From Nilaparvata lugens (lineage: Eukaryota; Arthropoda; Insecta; Hemiptera; Delphacidae): a stretch of DNA of 64,000 nt. The stretch is from assembly GCF_014356525.2 (NCBI RefSeq), contig NC_052506.1, forward strand, positions 18,565,916-18,629,915, read 5' to 3'. A model generated the notes under the pieces. That model saw nothing but the letters and a program-made list of their open reading frames with translations, was not told the DNA's origin and did no database searches. Both the position numbers and the translations under genes were made by a program. This document shows positions 11,432 to 24,612 of the stretch, in pieces (the first letter of the stretch is position 1; every line of letters begins with the position of its first letter).

Positions 11432-12536
11432 TTAAAGAGAAAGTGAGTACCAAAATTGCATAGGATGTTTCCATTATATCAGTATTTCTGAAGAACAGCT
11501 CAAGAGAAGCACAGACAAGAATCTGTAGCTTAGATCTGAGGATGAAGTGAGCTTATTGACGATTGTGCTTTAAAAAAATCGAATTATCGTCTATCCCGTA
11601 CCACCTCTTAAAATGAAGATTGTGATTCAATAGACCGCTAATACTGTTCGAAATGTCGTAATCTTGGCTCAGTTGTCACAACAGTAGCCACTAGCCACTT
11701 TCGATTTCTTTGATGTCAATTACGTTGTTGTTATTATTCTAATTAATCAAACCGAAATTCGTTGATAATGAATAAACAATGGAAAAGTGAAAGTGGAAAA
11801 CGTGGCAAGGAAAGTGTTTTCAATCATGACCAAAACAAAGATGTTCGAGAATGAATGTCATCATGACAGGTCTGTCGTGCCTTTCTTCTTATAGGGAGTT
11901 TAATGCAGGATTAGAGCAGAGGCCAGCATTGCTGGATAAAGGTTGATAACTGGATTTGCATTGCTATTAGCCGCTCACAATTAATACTTCCTCTCAGAAA
12001 CGGTCTGGTAGTTCTATAATTCCATTTGATTTATCTAGCGAACCGATTACTATATCATAATCCAATGAATGTATCATTGAAAAATGAGCAGTAAGTGATG
12101 TTAATAATTAAGAAGTTGAAGAGCTAACTAATAATATAATGATAGCTTATTTTGTATAATCATGGACTTGATATTTTTTTGGCATCGGACTTGCAAACAG
12201 TAACTTCCAACCAGCCTTCGAAAAGTCTTCTATTACTTTTCAATCTACTCATTGCTACAAATTACATGTTTTTAGTCTCTTCTACGTTTCGGTTGCTAGT
12301 CATATTTCATGGTATGACGCATATACGGTTCATGGCAAAACCTCGTATTACGAGGTTCCATAATTGAAATATAGGTTGGGACTTTTCAGTCCTCACTCAT
12401 TCTCTCATCCTGACTTAAAAAAAACATCTTTTGGAACAAATTACTGAAACTGTCCGGCCCTAGAACGATCACATGACAACCATCCCTCACCCATCCCACC
12501 AATACAAACCTATTAACCTGTTATAGAATAAATTGT
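11432..12536. other. AT-rich DNA, no gene seen
   Basis: No repeated block, RNA gene or credible exon recognised. Confidence 0.4.
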
Positions 12537-12558
12537 ATATATATATATATATTATATA
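12537..12558. repeat. (TA)n microsatellite
   Basis: About ten TA repeats, followed by TTATATAA. Confidence 0.85.
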
Positions 12559-12859
12559 AACTCATGTTATTTTAATTATCCACTGCATACTGCCGTATAT
12601 TACTGAAAGTTGATTACCCCAGCCAATAAATAAATAAACCCTTAGTTTAATTATTAATGAAATTAACGTTCTGGTAGAGAGTTAGTGGGAAGGATATTTT
12701 TTTATATTCTTTCCGAAGAATGGACATTGATATGTCCAAAGCTCCGCCAATTTATGTAGATGCATAACAATATAATTATCTATAGTTATTATATTACAAA
12801 TTGCTTTTTCATATCATATACAGTTCAATAATTATTTTCTTAGTCTATATTATGTAAAT

Positions 12860-13105
12860 TCATCTATAATAAATTTTGCTGTATTGTAAGCTATTGTATA
12901 TAAGACGAAAATTGAACTTGAACGTTTTACAGTAGAAACATAACATATTTTTTGGACATTTTATCAATTTATCAAAATTTGGGAATGGAATAAATTTGGG
13001 CCAAGCCTGTTGTTCCTTCCTAATCATATTTATATGATTTGTGATTCTGTCCACGAATAAATGAATAAATAAATGAATAAGTGTATAAGTCAGTATATTG
13101 TAATA
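12860..13105 (+). mobile_element. Retroposon 3' end with AATG/AATA tail
   Basis: The block GGGCCAAGCCTGTTGTTCCT and the simple-repeat tail GAATAAATGAATAAATAAAT resemble the stretch at 44680-44760, which reads GGGCTGTGTCTGTTAGTCCT and ends in ATAAATAAATAA. A conserved block just before a simple tail is typical of SINE or LINE 3' ends. The 5' boundary is not clear, and no reverse transcriptase is present. Confidence 0.4.
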
Positions 13106-13139
13106 TACATAAATAAAGTACTCAATCAATACACTCAAC

Positions 13140-14841
13140 CAAATGTCCTCTCAGCTCTCAGTCCTCTCTACCCCTCTATGCTCAAATGAAATCACAATAT
13201 CTTTTGATTTCCATTGCTAATAGAACTTCTGAATCTTTACGCGTTCAAAAGTTGAGAAGAGTTGAACTTTGATGAGGAATGTAAAACTTTTCCAACAAAA
13301 GTCAGTAGGCTTCAAGAATTGGGTCGTTACCAAATCTATCTAGCCTCGAAAACTTGAAATCCATTGTTCTCAATTACAGGTAGATAGAATAGTAATCAAA
13401 TATCAGTTATGCGGTAGCAAAACGCGTAACTACGGGAACTAATCCTCACAGGAAATCGTTTCTTCCACTCTGGCATATTCTCTTCCATCTCTCTCACTCT
13501 CCCTTCTCTCCTACTGTTATTCTTTCTCTCTTGCGCCCTTTTAGATGTCATTTCCTCAAGGATTCACTCGTTTTCCTTCTCACTACGGTCAGTAGTGCTG
13601 CACTAACATGTTCCCGTTCTATGACATTTTTTTATCATAACGGGAAAATTTCCATCACCGTCAGAAGAGGGCTACAAGTAGGAGGTGTGATTTAATGCCT
13701 CATCATTTTTCTCTTTTGGCGCCAGAAAGTTTTCTGAGAGTACAGACTGTAAGAAGGCCTGACAGATAAAAATTAATAATAATTCGAGTTAACCTAGAAT
13801 CGAAATAGCGTAGTGTTGATTTCAAGAGAGGTGATGATGGATTCAATTTAATTCAGTTGCAGCTTCGAATCGCGTTCCCAAGCATTAATAAGCCCTGGAG
13901 CTAAAATATAAATTTATGGAAAAGAAATGAAAAAATGAAGAAGAAGATTGAGTGATAGTTAATGAGCAGTATAATAGTTAAAGAACAAACATAATAATAA
14001 GAGATAGATAATGTGTAATTTTCTATCAAATTGGAAGCAATATTCCATCATCTCAGCAGGCGTTAGAAGTAATGTACTTTATTGAAAAATGTGCTATTCA
14101 AAAAACCATGTCAACCATCAATTCTCATTCGAAAATGACTGATCACAGACAACATGATTTCTAAAGTGTCTTCTTCATTTTGTTTTTGCTTTTTTCAATA
14201 AGAAAAATGAGAATGATAAGGATAATAATAGGTATAAGAATATTTCTTGGCTGAGAACTATGAATAACTCAGGTTTCAGGTATCATTATTTCATTGAAGT
14301 AGACTACTCAATTCAAGAATGGTTTGAAATTTCGATGAAGTCAATTGACATTCACGGTGTCCTCTCTCCTGTAGGTAGAATATGATTTTTCAAAATTATA
14401 TTTCATATTTATTCCATTCACACAATCACACCATACAATACATTTTTGGAAGAAAATAAAAAGGATGCTGAAACCAAAACTGTTTTTTCCCTAATTCTTA
14501 TAGTAAAATAGTATAAATGATCATTTGTTATAATAATCATGAAAATTCACTTTCCAGTTATATAATACGAAAGTATGTATTCTACTAAAAGTTTTGTACG
14601 AATTTATCTAGTATGTTTTATAGTAAATGTTTTTAATCTCTTTAAATTTGATTAATCAGAAAGGTAGAAAGATGAATTATTACACTTGGAATTGCATTAA
14701 CAAATTGGTAAATTTTAAAAAACTTGATAAATTGGAAGCCAGAAAACATGCACTATTATGATGTCACATTTTTCTTTCCCTTTCTTTAAATTGGATATTT
14801 TCTCCTCACAACAAGTACCATAGAAAAGTAGAGTAGTTGTA
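13140..14841. other. AT-rich DNA with one pyrimidine-rich patch
   Basis: A pyrimidine-rich patch (CTCTC/TTCTC) lies at about 13460-13540. No gene or RNA recognised. Confidence 0.4.
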
Positions 14842-15082
14842 GAGTAGCTATTAGACTTTGTCATTCGATTAGTGATGTAGCACTAATTTCACTAGCTCTC
14901 GAGTTTTATCATCAAAACTTCACATTTTTCTATGTCGGAAAAACTTTGTTCACAACAAATAGCTATTACTTGTGTTGTAGATTAGTTATTAGACTTTGTT
15001 ATTCGATTAGTGTTGTATAACTAATTTCACTAGCTCTCGAGTTTTATCATCAAAACTTCACATTTTTCTATGACGGAAAAAC
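14842..15082 (+). repeat. Tandem duplication with 138-bp period
   Basis: Two copies share ATTAGACTTTGTCATTCGAT (second copy with T for C) and TTTCACTAGCTCTCGAGTTT, then TTATCATCAAAACTTCACAT. The landmark ATTAGAC lies at 14850 and 14988. The second copy stops about 35 bp short of a full period. There are only a few substitutions between copies. Confidence 0.9.
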
Positions 15083-16184
15083 ATAGTTTTCATTATTTTA
15101 AACAGCGTTTCAAGAACAAAATTCATGCATCTAAAGATTCACAGAAATCTTAGAATAATACTTTCTCATGTAAGACTTCTCTCGAAGGTGATGTTGCAGA
15201 TACAATACTAGAAAATGCCCTCTGGTGAAACCCAACCAAAATCCAATGATCAGTTAGATCGGCATTGAAAATCGATGTCAAACCGCAACCTGTGTAGGCC
15301 TAATAAGCTTTCTGGAGTGTTGAATTTTCGCGGTGGATGAAGGAGAGAAATCCATCGATGATTCTACAAGAAAAAAGTAAGCGGTTGTCTGATTTATGGT
15401 CTTGAGCCAATAGGTTTTCGCGTCATCCACTTCTACGTGCTCAAAGCTAGCCAATGGGAATGAGCGAGAGAGAGATTCACTGACCTATTAGATTTCTATT
15501 CGAGCAAGACGATTTCATTTTTGGTCAGCCAAAACGAGAAACAATATTGCAGTTCAGTTGTGTTTCCGCATGATTTCTCATGCAATACTGCAGTATTTCT
15601 CTGGTATAACAGGCACAATCGCGGTTGTGATGTGATTCGCTGATACTACGAGAAACCAATAATGATATATTCGTGATGATTTATAGGTGATGGATTTCCA
15701 GAATGAAATAGTAATGCAGCACTCTATTATTGATTCTAATTTCATCAATCATAGCCTTGGTACTATATCATTAGCTGCAACCCAGTTATTACTTTCAGCT
15801 GGAAAACGGTATATTAGAATTAACATTTCAACACCTTCTCCAGTATCCCGAGGTCCAGCAAAATCGGATTATGTTTTTGGGATGATATTGGTTAATGCCT
15901 GTGAAGCATGATCAACACTTGAACTTCAGTATTGGCTTCTGCTTTCTACAGTTTGTTTAGCTCTGTGATGGAAAACACTATTTCCCATCTCCGTTCAATT
16001 CTGCATTGCCTTGATTGTTGGAAACTCTTATAAACTGATGATTTCTCCACTATATTAAGATTATCTCTTTCTAAACAAAGGTGGTATAAACATACATGAA
16101 TGTATGTTTTGTCTTGTTTATGGTCTCATCTATTTGGTTGTCTGTATCAGATTCCAGAAGGTACAGTACACATTTCAAAATTTT
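15083..16184. other. AT-rich DNA with a possible promoter-like patch
   Basis: Apart from the palindrome and the CCAAT-like motifs at about 15400-15460, nothing is recognised. The 74-codon frame at 15687-15911 has no motif. Confidence 0.3.
15583..15598. repeat. Perfect 14-bp palindrome
   Basis: AATACTGCAGTATT, within a short region that also has CCAAT-type sequences (CCAATAGG, GCCAATGGG) and a TTCAGTTGTG initiator-like sequence about 30 bp upstream. A regulatory role is possible but unsupported. Confidence 0.4.
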
Positions 16185-16355
16185 TTTCATTTATTTATTC
16201 CTTATAAACTACAAAATAAATTAATAAACTCCACAATATATAATGCAATAATCAAATTAATGTACAAAATCAAGTATTGAAAACTACTTCCCCAGAAGAG
16301 CAAGCTCGAGCTTGGGGAAGGAGCCAGCCGATTTTCGGCAAGCTAAGAATCAGTG
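16185..16355 (-). mobile_element. Retroposon-like tail with hairpin
   Basis: Read on the minus strand, this ends in an AATAAATAAATG tail resembling those at 13.08 and 44.74 kb. Inside is CTTCCCCA ... TGGGGAAG (16289-16322), an 8-bp inverted repeat around a loop that itself holds AGCTCGAGCT. Probably a diverged retroposon fragment. Confidence 0.3.
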
Positions 16356-18163
16356 AACATGAACATAAATACATAGTGACCATTTATACATGAATTGAAC
16401 GGAAATGTGAATGAAGTTTTTCTTCACTATCACAAATCTACATTATCAAGATCAAAACATGCAAATTATATGGCGAATATTATTCAAATTATTATCCTCT
16501 AACTGTGAACATGGAAAATCACCATATGAAGGGGCTGATCTGAAAAAAAATAATGATTATATTGAATCATCTCCACCCTTTCGAATACGAGTCCTCTTGA
16601 AAAGTCAAGTAGGAGTAGATTGAGGTGGTTTCTAATAGATTCATTGGCTGTAATTATTGTAGTTGGTGAAAGAAGGTTAAAATCACATTTCCAAGTTTAA
16701 AGCTGACGATTCAATTGAAAACAATGGAAACTTGAACTTCACCTATGATAATTATAATAGTCGATCTGCTTTCTTTCTTACCTTCCCCATATAACTATTT
16801 CTTCAGGACTTTTCATTGATTGTCCCTTATAAGGCACTAGTTCAACTTGCGTCCTATGTCAACGTCCGGAAAAAGTGGAAGCGAGGTCAATTGAACTTGT
16901 CTACCCATTTATTTCTATTTATTCTTCACTTATTCCATCTCTATCCTCTTCTTTTCTACTTACCTCTTCATCTATTTCACCATTTATCCACTTGACAGCA
17001 AGTGGAAGTGCCTACTTTCCATCTTCAGTGCACTTGCACGTACAACTTATCGACTTTTTTCACCTTAACGGAAGAAAAGAATAGAATTGCCTGCTAGTTG
17101 GAGAAAAAAGAATTAACAACTTGCTGTGAATTGAAAATCGGTCTCATTAAAACTGCTACTGACTTATCCAGGATAATGCTCCTATTCCACGTTAACCAGA
17201 TGACTTCCTTATTTATACGGTTCAACTTGAAGTTGGAAGGTTCAAGGAAGTACACTTTTTGCAACATAAAACCTCTGTCAAGTGTGATACTATTATCTAT
17301 AAATCGCTTACTTCCTTTAATCCAATGCAATTTGCGCTCATGAATATGTTACATAATCAACGGATATGAAGCTTTAAATATCATTAAATAGTTGATTTTG
17401 AAGACATAATCACTAATGAATTTAAGGCTCTTCTTCTATCTTCGAACAAGTTTCGAGCTAATTTCAATAGAAAATGACTCGAAAATATAATAAAGAATGC
17501 AAATAAATTGACGTTTAAAATTCAAGCTGCTTGGGTGTCTTCAAACTTCGAACCCCTCTGGAAAGAGACGATCGAAAAATGTCTCAAATCATGTTGTCTT
17601 CGTTGCAGAGGAACTTGATCATGTGGTATCAAATTCCAGAGGATGTAGATTATATTATGTAAGGAATTCATATCGGATATCGTTGAGGAGGTCTATACCC
17701 AAATAGATAAAGTATATCGACTCACAAAGAAGAACCAGAGGATGAAATCCAAGGAATTTAAGGATTTTTTTTAACTCTGAAGAAGTCAGAGTATTACAAT
17801 ATTATTCAATATTCATTATTGCATCAAACCAACGTGTTCTAAGTTTTTTTGAATCCGACGAGAATTTGACGAATATGATGAAATTATTAATCATAATGAA
17901 ATTGAATAAGGCAAACCTATCATATTAAAAAACACTGTAAGTTATGTGCGTAATAACATGTTTGTTGGATTATAACAATGGAACTAAAGAGCATGAAAGT
18001 GATATCTGCATAGATGTAGGTGATAAAATAGGACTTGTGGTTGGCATGAATCTTATTCAATTTCAAAAAATATTTCCCAAAAACGGCAATAATATATTAA
18101 GTAGTGATAAATCAATTAGTAACTATTATTGAACGAAAAATACTTCAAATTCACTCAGTTTTT
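16356..18163. other. AT-rich DNA, no gene seen
   Basis: Several frames of 60-80 codons (for example 16411-16623, 16875-17084, 17098-17343) lack any motif or start context that would support them, and two overlap on opposite strands. Confidence 0.4.
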
Positions 18164-18220
18164 CGTTTAATAATAACAATTAATTTTTTAGCATTTGGAC
18201 AAATGCAATTTCTCATTTAT
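18164..18220 (+). repeat. Short dispersed repeat, copy 1
   Basis: TTTTCGTTTAATAATAACAA followed by TTAATTTTTTAGCATTTGGA recurs with few changes at about 27868-27920. No class can be assigned. Confidence 0.5.
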
Positions 18221-18582
18221 TTATATATCTAAATAGATTTTTCAAGCGAAATTGCATTCTTGTTTTGATTGAAGAGCGTGAGAGATTGTTCAATCAAGTA
18301 AAGCTCTTTATCTGTGCAAGTATGCAGACAGACGGTGCAATTGAGACTCTTTCGTTGGTGTAAACATTGTTAGCTTTTCATAAGCAGGTAAGCAAGCACC
18401 TTAAAAGGATGATAATGATAAACAAGTAAGAAAAGGATGATCATAAACTTGCCAAACACTCACACACATGGACGAGGGACGAGATGGCCTACTTGTGAAC
18501 TCGTTGATCAAGTCTCAGCTGGAATAAAGCTAATAAAGACAAACTCTGATGAAGATGAAAACGAGTAAAAGAGTTAAATTTT

Positions 18583-18830
18583 GTGAGATATTTGCTGTTT
18601 CGCATATGGAGAGACAACCTCCGCACGGCGGGTGTTTCTGATAAATCGCACGAATACTGTTACCTCATTTCAATTTCGGAACGAGCAGTAATTGCTTTTC
18701 TTTTTCGGTATTCGATTGACGATCACGACACGGTGCGTTCCCATTTGCAGTTACCTAACATACGTGGGAGTTCCGCACACGTTTTTCGGAAAAAAGACGA
18801 TTCGGCTCACTGACGATCGATGAATTCATT
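18583..18830 (+). other. GC-raised island 2
   Basis: G+C-richer than its surroundings, with a 76-codon frame on the plus strand (18583-18813). The predicted product is basic, mixed in composition and not recognised. The clear compositional edge suggests conserved DNA rather than drift. Confidence 0.2.
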
Positions 18831-20450
18831 TGCCCACTCAATCACTTTGTAGCTGAACGTGTTGATAAGTGAATCAACAAAGTTTGGGTCGTGAAATGCT
18901 GAGTGGAATTCCCAGAGCAAATTATAATTTGATCACATAATTATTATTTGAAGAGGATTATCAACCAGTACTATAACTAGAGATTATTTAGTATTTTATC
19001 CGATTGAAATTATTGAAACTCTTGGCTGATAAATTTGAATATGAGCTGTGCGATGACATTGTTAAAATGTGTAATAATATTATCAATTGATTAAATATTA
19101 ATCTTACCTTGAGATATTTGATGAAATGCTCAATTTGATTGTTTAAAAAAAAAACATTTTAGTCTCAAATTTCAATAGAGAATTCTCAATCAAGAAGGTA
19201 ATTTGATGAAGGAGTTGGAGGGTTAGAAAAACTGACTGACTCTGCTTTGTTTTGTAACAGTTATTTTTAGTGATTAAGAATATTTGAATTCATATTACTG
19301 TTTTCAATTGCTCCTGATTTATGAAATGGAAACGATAGTAGAAGAAGTGTAGAGCGATAGAGTGATTGAATTGAAATTATTATTTCCAGTAAAATTCGTG
19401 TAAGTTTCCCATACATAAATTGAGATCCTGGTAATACTATAGGTGTAACATTCCTCTCTTGAATTTTACTCAATGAACCACCTTTTTTATGAGAATTGTG
19501 TGGGAGCATATTTATTGTATTTTGGAGCTTGTATATTCTCAGGGATAGTATTTTTTTCACTCATTTTTATTACTTCCTACATGACTTATTTCCCTTCTAT
19601 CTTATTTCACTGGCAATCAATTGTACAAAATCTATCTTGATCGTCTTCATCTCAGTTTAATGGAAAGGCTTCGTCAGTGTGAATCAATTGAACGAATAAT
19701 TTGAGAATTCAATTGCAGGCTGTTTTATCATCGACATTTTGCAGCGATCATAGCGCGCGTAATTGGACAAATTATCAGTGAGGGATCATAGCAGCACAAC
19801 GATCATCGGATTTGATGGACATTATCACATCTTTTACAACCAGGAAACACCTGGTGGCAAGTCGTTAAAGTGCTCACTTGATTTCCTACTGGAACGTTGA
19901 AGAAAATCGTGGGTTACTCAACATCTCGAAAAACCGTCACGTTATCAAAGAGTGAAAGGTACAGACGGTACTTTCTAACTAAATTTGAATTCCAAATACA
20001 GTCAGTCAGCACTCAACATTCAAATCCAAAACCTCATTTTCCTACCATTTATGACAGTAGATAAACAACTCCTCGAATGAACGATACCGTTTTCAATTCC
20101 TATGCCTTCCTGGAACAGTGAAAGTATTCTGTTCTAACGATTGTCGTCTAAATTATTGCGTGTTCAGAATGTTGAATTGGACAATACTGGAATGATATAA
20201 TATTTCTAAATCCTCCTTTCAGAAATTTTATGAGTTACTATCGTCAAACATTACTCTCTAGATTGACGATGGTACATTTCTACCTATAACTTGAGACTTC
20301 ATAGTGTCTCCCATAGGGACTCATAGAGACCTCATTGCCACTTTTGGTGCCTCACATTACACTACTTGAGTTTACCAGAAGTCTTATACTAATTCTCATC
20401 GGCCTATACTGTCACTTGTGATCAACGCGGTATAACTGTGATAGTTAAGT
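18831..20450. other. AT-rich DNA, no gene seen
   Basis: No repeated block or credible exon. The 97-codon minus-strand frame at 19267-19560 has no motif. Confidence 0.4.
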
Positions 20451-20454
20451 TCTT

Positions 20455-20540
20455 CAACTTTTCAATTTTTTTAATGAACAATGACGATTTTCTCAACATA
20501 TTGTATGTTTTATGACAATAAACGATGATTTGATTTGATT
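20455..20540 (+). mobile_element. Probable LINE 3' tail
   Basis: GACAATAAACGATGATTTGA followed by TTTGATT resembles the tail of the LINE at 56.3 kb (AATAAAACCAATTTGATTTG). The GATTT pentamer tail is the shared feature. The upstream boundary is uncertain. Confidence 0.35.
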
Positions 20541-21164
20541 ATATACGAGTATTGTTTAGTATTTATACTACCGGTATACTACACTGCTACCGGTGTGATA
20601 GAAGCTCATATTCAAACACACATTTTGGATAAGTAGGTATTCTTTATTCGAAAACTTATAAACATGTTACTAGAATCATTATTAATACTTAGGCCAAACT
20701 TATATTTCATACTCTTGTTTGGCCGGCATTACCGTGCATTCAGTTCTTCGTTTACCCATCAAGATCAATTAAGAGATCAAATAATCTACCCAATCTCCAT
20801 GGTACCTGTTGAGCTGTATTTGAAATACTGTTGTTGTTGTTTTTGTTTTGGTTGTTTTGTCTATTCCCGATTCATATAACTTATTGGTTTTAGAATCTAT
20901 GTCATTCTAGAACCGAAAATAAATAGCCTAAATGAAAAGTGTTGCTCTGACATATTCCTCAGATCATCGAATCTTGTATGTAAACCATTGGTGTTGTCAC
21001 TGTTTAAGGTGATTCGGACTATTCTGACGTGTTCATATCTTGGAAAATTCATCCCAGATTCCAATCTCTCAATATAATTCACACCCATCTCAGTGATGAG
21101 TTTCAAGAGGCCCAATTTATTTCTTCAATCAAATGACGTCCATTAGCTCGAACAAACTCGATAA
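20541..21164. other. AT-rich DNA with a short (TTG)n/TTTTG tract
   Basis: TGTTGTTGTTTTTGTTTTGG lies at about 20830-20850. No gene recognised. Confidence 0.4.
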
Positions 21165-21826
21165 TCAATCAAAAATGATGTTGATTAGAATGTCAACATG
21201 GACCGCGTTGATTGCAACTGACAGTAAAGGCCGATAAGAATTACTAATGAACTGAACATCAAGATAATGACGAGCATTACATAAATTTCTGGCAATCATT
21301 AGCGATCGGGGAGCGAGCCTACGTTCCTCATTATGATAAGTGTATAGGCGCTTATAGGCATGGTTATAGGCTTCGGGTGTGTACTCAGCGACGGTTATAG
21401 GTCGCGAGATTGAACTGCTGACTTGTTTTAGCAAGGTAAGTGTTATTTAATGGCAGAGGTCATCAACCGGGAGAAGCATTTGAGCCAGAATGCCCGGGCC
21501 AACGCGTCTCTCCGTCCATAACAATAAAAAATCCATTTCTATCTCACCGATCATGCCAGTGCCCTATAATCGGCTACAATGCATGCAACTATAACCGTGC
21601 AACTACTTTGCCCATCTTTATCGTCAGTATTATAGTTATTTCACATTTCAGTGCAGTAAAAAGCGAAACTTGTGGGTTCTCATCAGATCATGAGAGTTCT
21701 AATCTCGATTGTACAATAGTGAACTTAGGTACATCATGTCGGGATCACAGTCGAATGAGTAAACGATTATTATCTATGCCTATGTTATTACATAGATCGA
21801 AAAAGGTTCATGCAACTAAAGCATAA
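21165..21826. other. Divergent pair of unassigned open frames
   Basis: A minus-strand frame of 89 codons (21165-21434) and a plus-strand frame of 128 codons (21440-21826) lie back to back with almost no gap. The longer one has a hydrophobic stretch near residues 58-70 and several cysteines, but neither is recognised and neither has a good Kozak start. A short GC-raised stretch lies at 21440-21540. Confidence 0.15.
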
Positions 21827-22249
21827 TGGAGTTTTGAAGAATTTCTTCTCATGTCGAATGCACAATTTTCAAGAATAATGCATATTTCTGAAAATGTATT
21901 CAATACAGTATTGTATCCAGTTACCTAGATCGTAGAGTCAAAAACTAGCTTGGCACTAAGATAAAATATCATCTTTATCCAGCCTACAATGGAGTATTAA
22001 TACTAAAACGATGCTTTTATTCTTCATAGTGTGAATGAATGGCATAGCAGTTAGTGTAGCTTTCATGCTTTTACAGTAATAACATCATTAAAAATCAAGA
22101 ATCCTTCTTCTTCTTAGATTATAAAATTGGGAAATTAGCATGAATAGATGCTTTTGTTAAACAATCATCTGTATTTTATTAAAAGGTATTTTTTCATTGA
22201 ATAAACAATCACAACATGCAGAATTTTTTAATTTTGTAAACTGTGTATA
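21827..22249. other. AT-rich DNA, no gene seen
   Basis: Nothing recognisable. Confidence 0.4.
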
Positions 22250-22425
22250 TTATCATCATCATAATTGAATCTATAACTTCCAATACTATGTAGGATTGAT
22301 AGAGTCAGAAACAGTTTCTGACTCTTGACTAGATGATTGACAAGTTTATAATATATTATCATCAACATAGAATCTATAAATTTCTTTAATATTATGAAGA
22401 ATTGATAGACTGAGAAGCATCAGTT
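22250..22425 (+). repeat. Imperfect tandem duplication (~105 bp) with a 25-bp palindrome
   Basis: TTATCATCATCATAATTGAA and TTATCATCAACATAGAATCT each lead into GATAGA-CTGAGAA/GTCAGAA blocks about 105 bp apart. The first copy contains AGAGTCAGAAAC-A-GTTTCTGACTCT (22301-22325), a perfect inverted repeat with 12-bp arms and a one-base centre. Confidence 0.7.
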
Positions 22426-22429
22426 GTTG

Positions 22430-22850
22430 ACTGTTGGTTAGAAAAGGCACAGGACACAGACGGTAGGCATAGCCCTGTGGGGACGTAGCTTCCGTTCAAT
22501 TTCCGCGTTGAGAGCGGGCCACAGGCCCACAGTGACATGCCACAGCAGCCCACAGAGCAGTCGAGCGTTGCGTGCGTCACACTCAAACGGTTCGCCCGTC
22601 ATCGTCATTGCAATTGTTGCACCTGCACGAGGAATTGGTTGCCGCCAGTCGATTGCAATGTTTGCATGGCATCAACACTGCAAACAGTTTTCAATACTTG
22701 AATCATCCTCATCGCTCTCTGGATGTGGAGGTGGCTTATCAGTTGCAAGTATTGTACAGCGTCAACTTGGGAAACAGTCGGGGTACTTGAAATACTTGAG
22801 GAGCGGTTGTCCCTGTGTTCGCGCTGATAAACTATCGATTAGATAAGTTC
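22430..22850. other. GC-raised island 3
   Basis: The longest stretch of raised G+C in this part of the window. Overlapping frames occur on both strands: 22508-22846 (+), 112 codons; 22572-22790 (+), 72 codons; 22392-22586 (-), 64 codons. None is recognised. Repeated words such as TTGCAA, ATTGCAAT and CATCAACACTGCAAACAG suggest regulatory DNA as readily as an exon. Confidence 0.2.
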
Positions 22851-22978
22851 ACGCTCCTTCTACTCCCTTTGAAAGGATGATTACTTAAGGACACCTCTAA
22901 ATATAATTTATGTGTTTAGAAATCGCTTCCCAGTGGTTCAAACACCTAAAGTTGTAGATCCATCACTCATCTCTCTCA

Positions 22979-23001
22979 TTATCATCATCATCATCATCAT
23001 T
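22979..23001. repeat. (ATC)n microsatellite
   Basis: About seven ATC repeats. Confidence 0.9.
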
Positions 23002-24554
23002 CGTCTCATTTCTCACGCACAAGCCTTGAACAGAAGTGGGCAACACCCCTGGCAAGAATACTTGGATTATCCTCATCCAACTTTGAAGGTGTACTTCGCC
23101 AAGTAGTTTCTTAAACTTTAATAAAATCAAATTTAGAAATTCTCATTCATTAAAACATTATTGAGAAACTACTTAGTTTCAATTGCTTTCTTGTGATCAA
23201 TTTCTAGTACACTCTCACTCGATCTAGAAATATAGGAGGCCTATCAATCTGAGGTGTATCACTTACAAGTTTGTATAGTATCAACTCTGAAAACAGTTTT
23301 GAGAATCTGCTTATTTATTACAATCTCAAAATCATTCATTCAATCCAATCTGGAATTGAACAATTCGGCAGATACCTTGTAGAAGCATTTAGCAGAAAGT
23401 GATCATCAATCATTGGACATAGATATCCTCATATTCCTATCACCATGTAATTAGGTGTGTAGAAAACGTTCAATTGATTCGTAGTAAGTAGATATTGAGC
23501 AGCATTAATGAGGTGGAAGAGATGTGAAGATGTATGACAATGAGGAAAATACAGGTCAACTGACGAAATATTCTCCTACTATGGTTTATTGCCCACAAGA
23601 GCCTTTGTTCTTAGGGAAAACATCCTATTCCAGGGCCAATTTCAATGAGACCTTATGTTGGGAGAAGGTCACTGGAAGGGATGATGCTGATGATGATGAC
23701 ATATTCTTTATCCTTTATTCAAAGATAAATAAACAAACAAATACATCCCAAAACCAATATCAACTTACAGTATTGTTTTACAGTGTGTTGGTATCTTGAA
23801 GCTCATAGCTGCTATTTAGCAGGGATTGCTTCTAATAATGAATTTTACCGAGAATGAGACGCTTTCCTGATGTTTCAATCTCAATGTTATCAATATAACG
23901 TATTTTACTCTTTTTTAGACCATTTTTATTGTTAGAAATAGTTACAACTATGATTGAGTGATTGATTACAATCTCAATGTGAAAATCACTGTGACTGATT
24001 TCTAAAAAACAAGTCAACAAAATTTCTTAACTCAAGTCAAAAAATTCCGATGTAAAACTGTTGCCCTCAAAAAAGTGCCGAGGTTCTTAAATTATCAAGA
24101 TACTGTTTTCTATGTAGATTGCAATTTGTTCTGTGGATCTGACTAGTGCAGGCAGCTAAAACTCATATAATTGAATTACAGAGTTTATGTTCATTCACAC
24201 GCAGTGGTTGTGAGTTGATGAATTTAATTAATGGATTAGGGCATTCAAAGTGATAGTCAGTGACCAGTGTAAACGTTTTTGGCCTCTCCTTGAAAGTAAT
24301 TCCCATTGTTGATAATGAGCAGTCTGCGTACGGGAACAATGCTAAATTAATCAAGCCACTTTCTATGGTATGGAACTGTCTTCTCTCACAACAGATTCTG
24401 TTCCATTTTATCTTCTCAGTCAGTGGGCCAATAAGTTTTACTTTTTCTTTGCTGCATCATTCAAATTTAAGGTGGGCGTTTGCAAAATCTAAAAACAATG
24501 AACATAAAATACATAACCCTATTTCGAACGTTTTTATGTGATCTAAATTTGAGA
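23002..24554. other. AT-rich DNA, no gene seen
   Basis: A 91-codon frame at 23524-23799 ends over an ATAAATAAACAAACAAATAC simple tail. A GATGATGCTGATGATGATGA run lies within it. I regard the frame as chance. Confidence 0.4.
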
Positions 24555-24612
24555 GAGTTAATAGTACAAGGTTTAAAAAATAAATAAATAAAACTATTTG
24601 ATTTGATTATTT
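24555..24612 (+). mobile_element. Possible LINE 3' tail
   Basis: AAATAAATAAATAAAACTAT is followed by TTGATTTGATT, like the tails at 20.5 and 56.3 kb. The boundary upstream is not visible. Confidence 0.3.

Noticed and set aside
21440..21826. 128-codon frame as a gene
   Set aside because: No recognisable motif, poor start context and ordinary composition over most of its length; listed only as unassigned.
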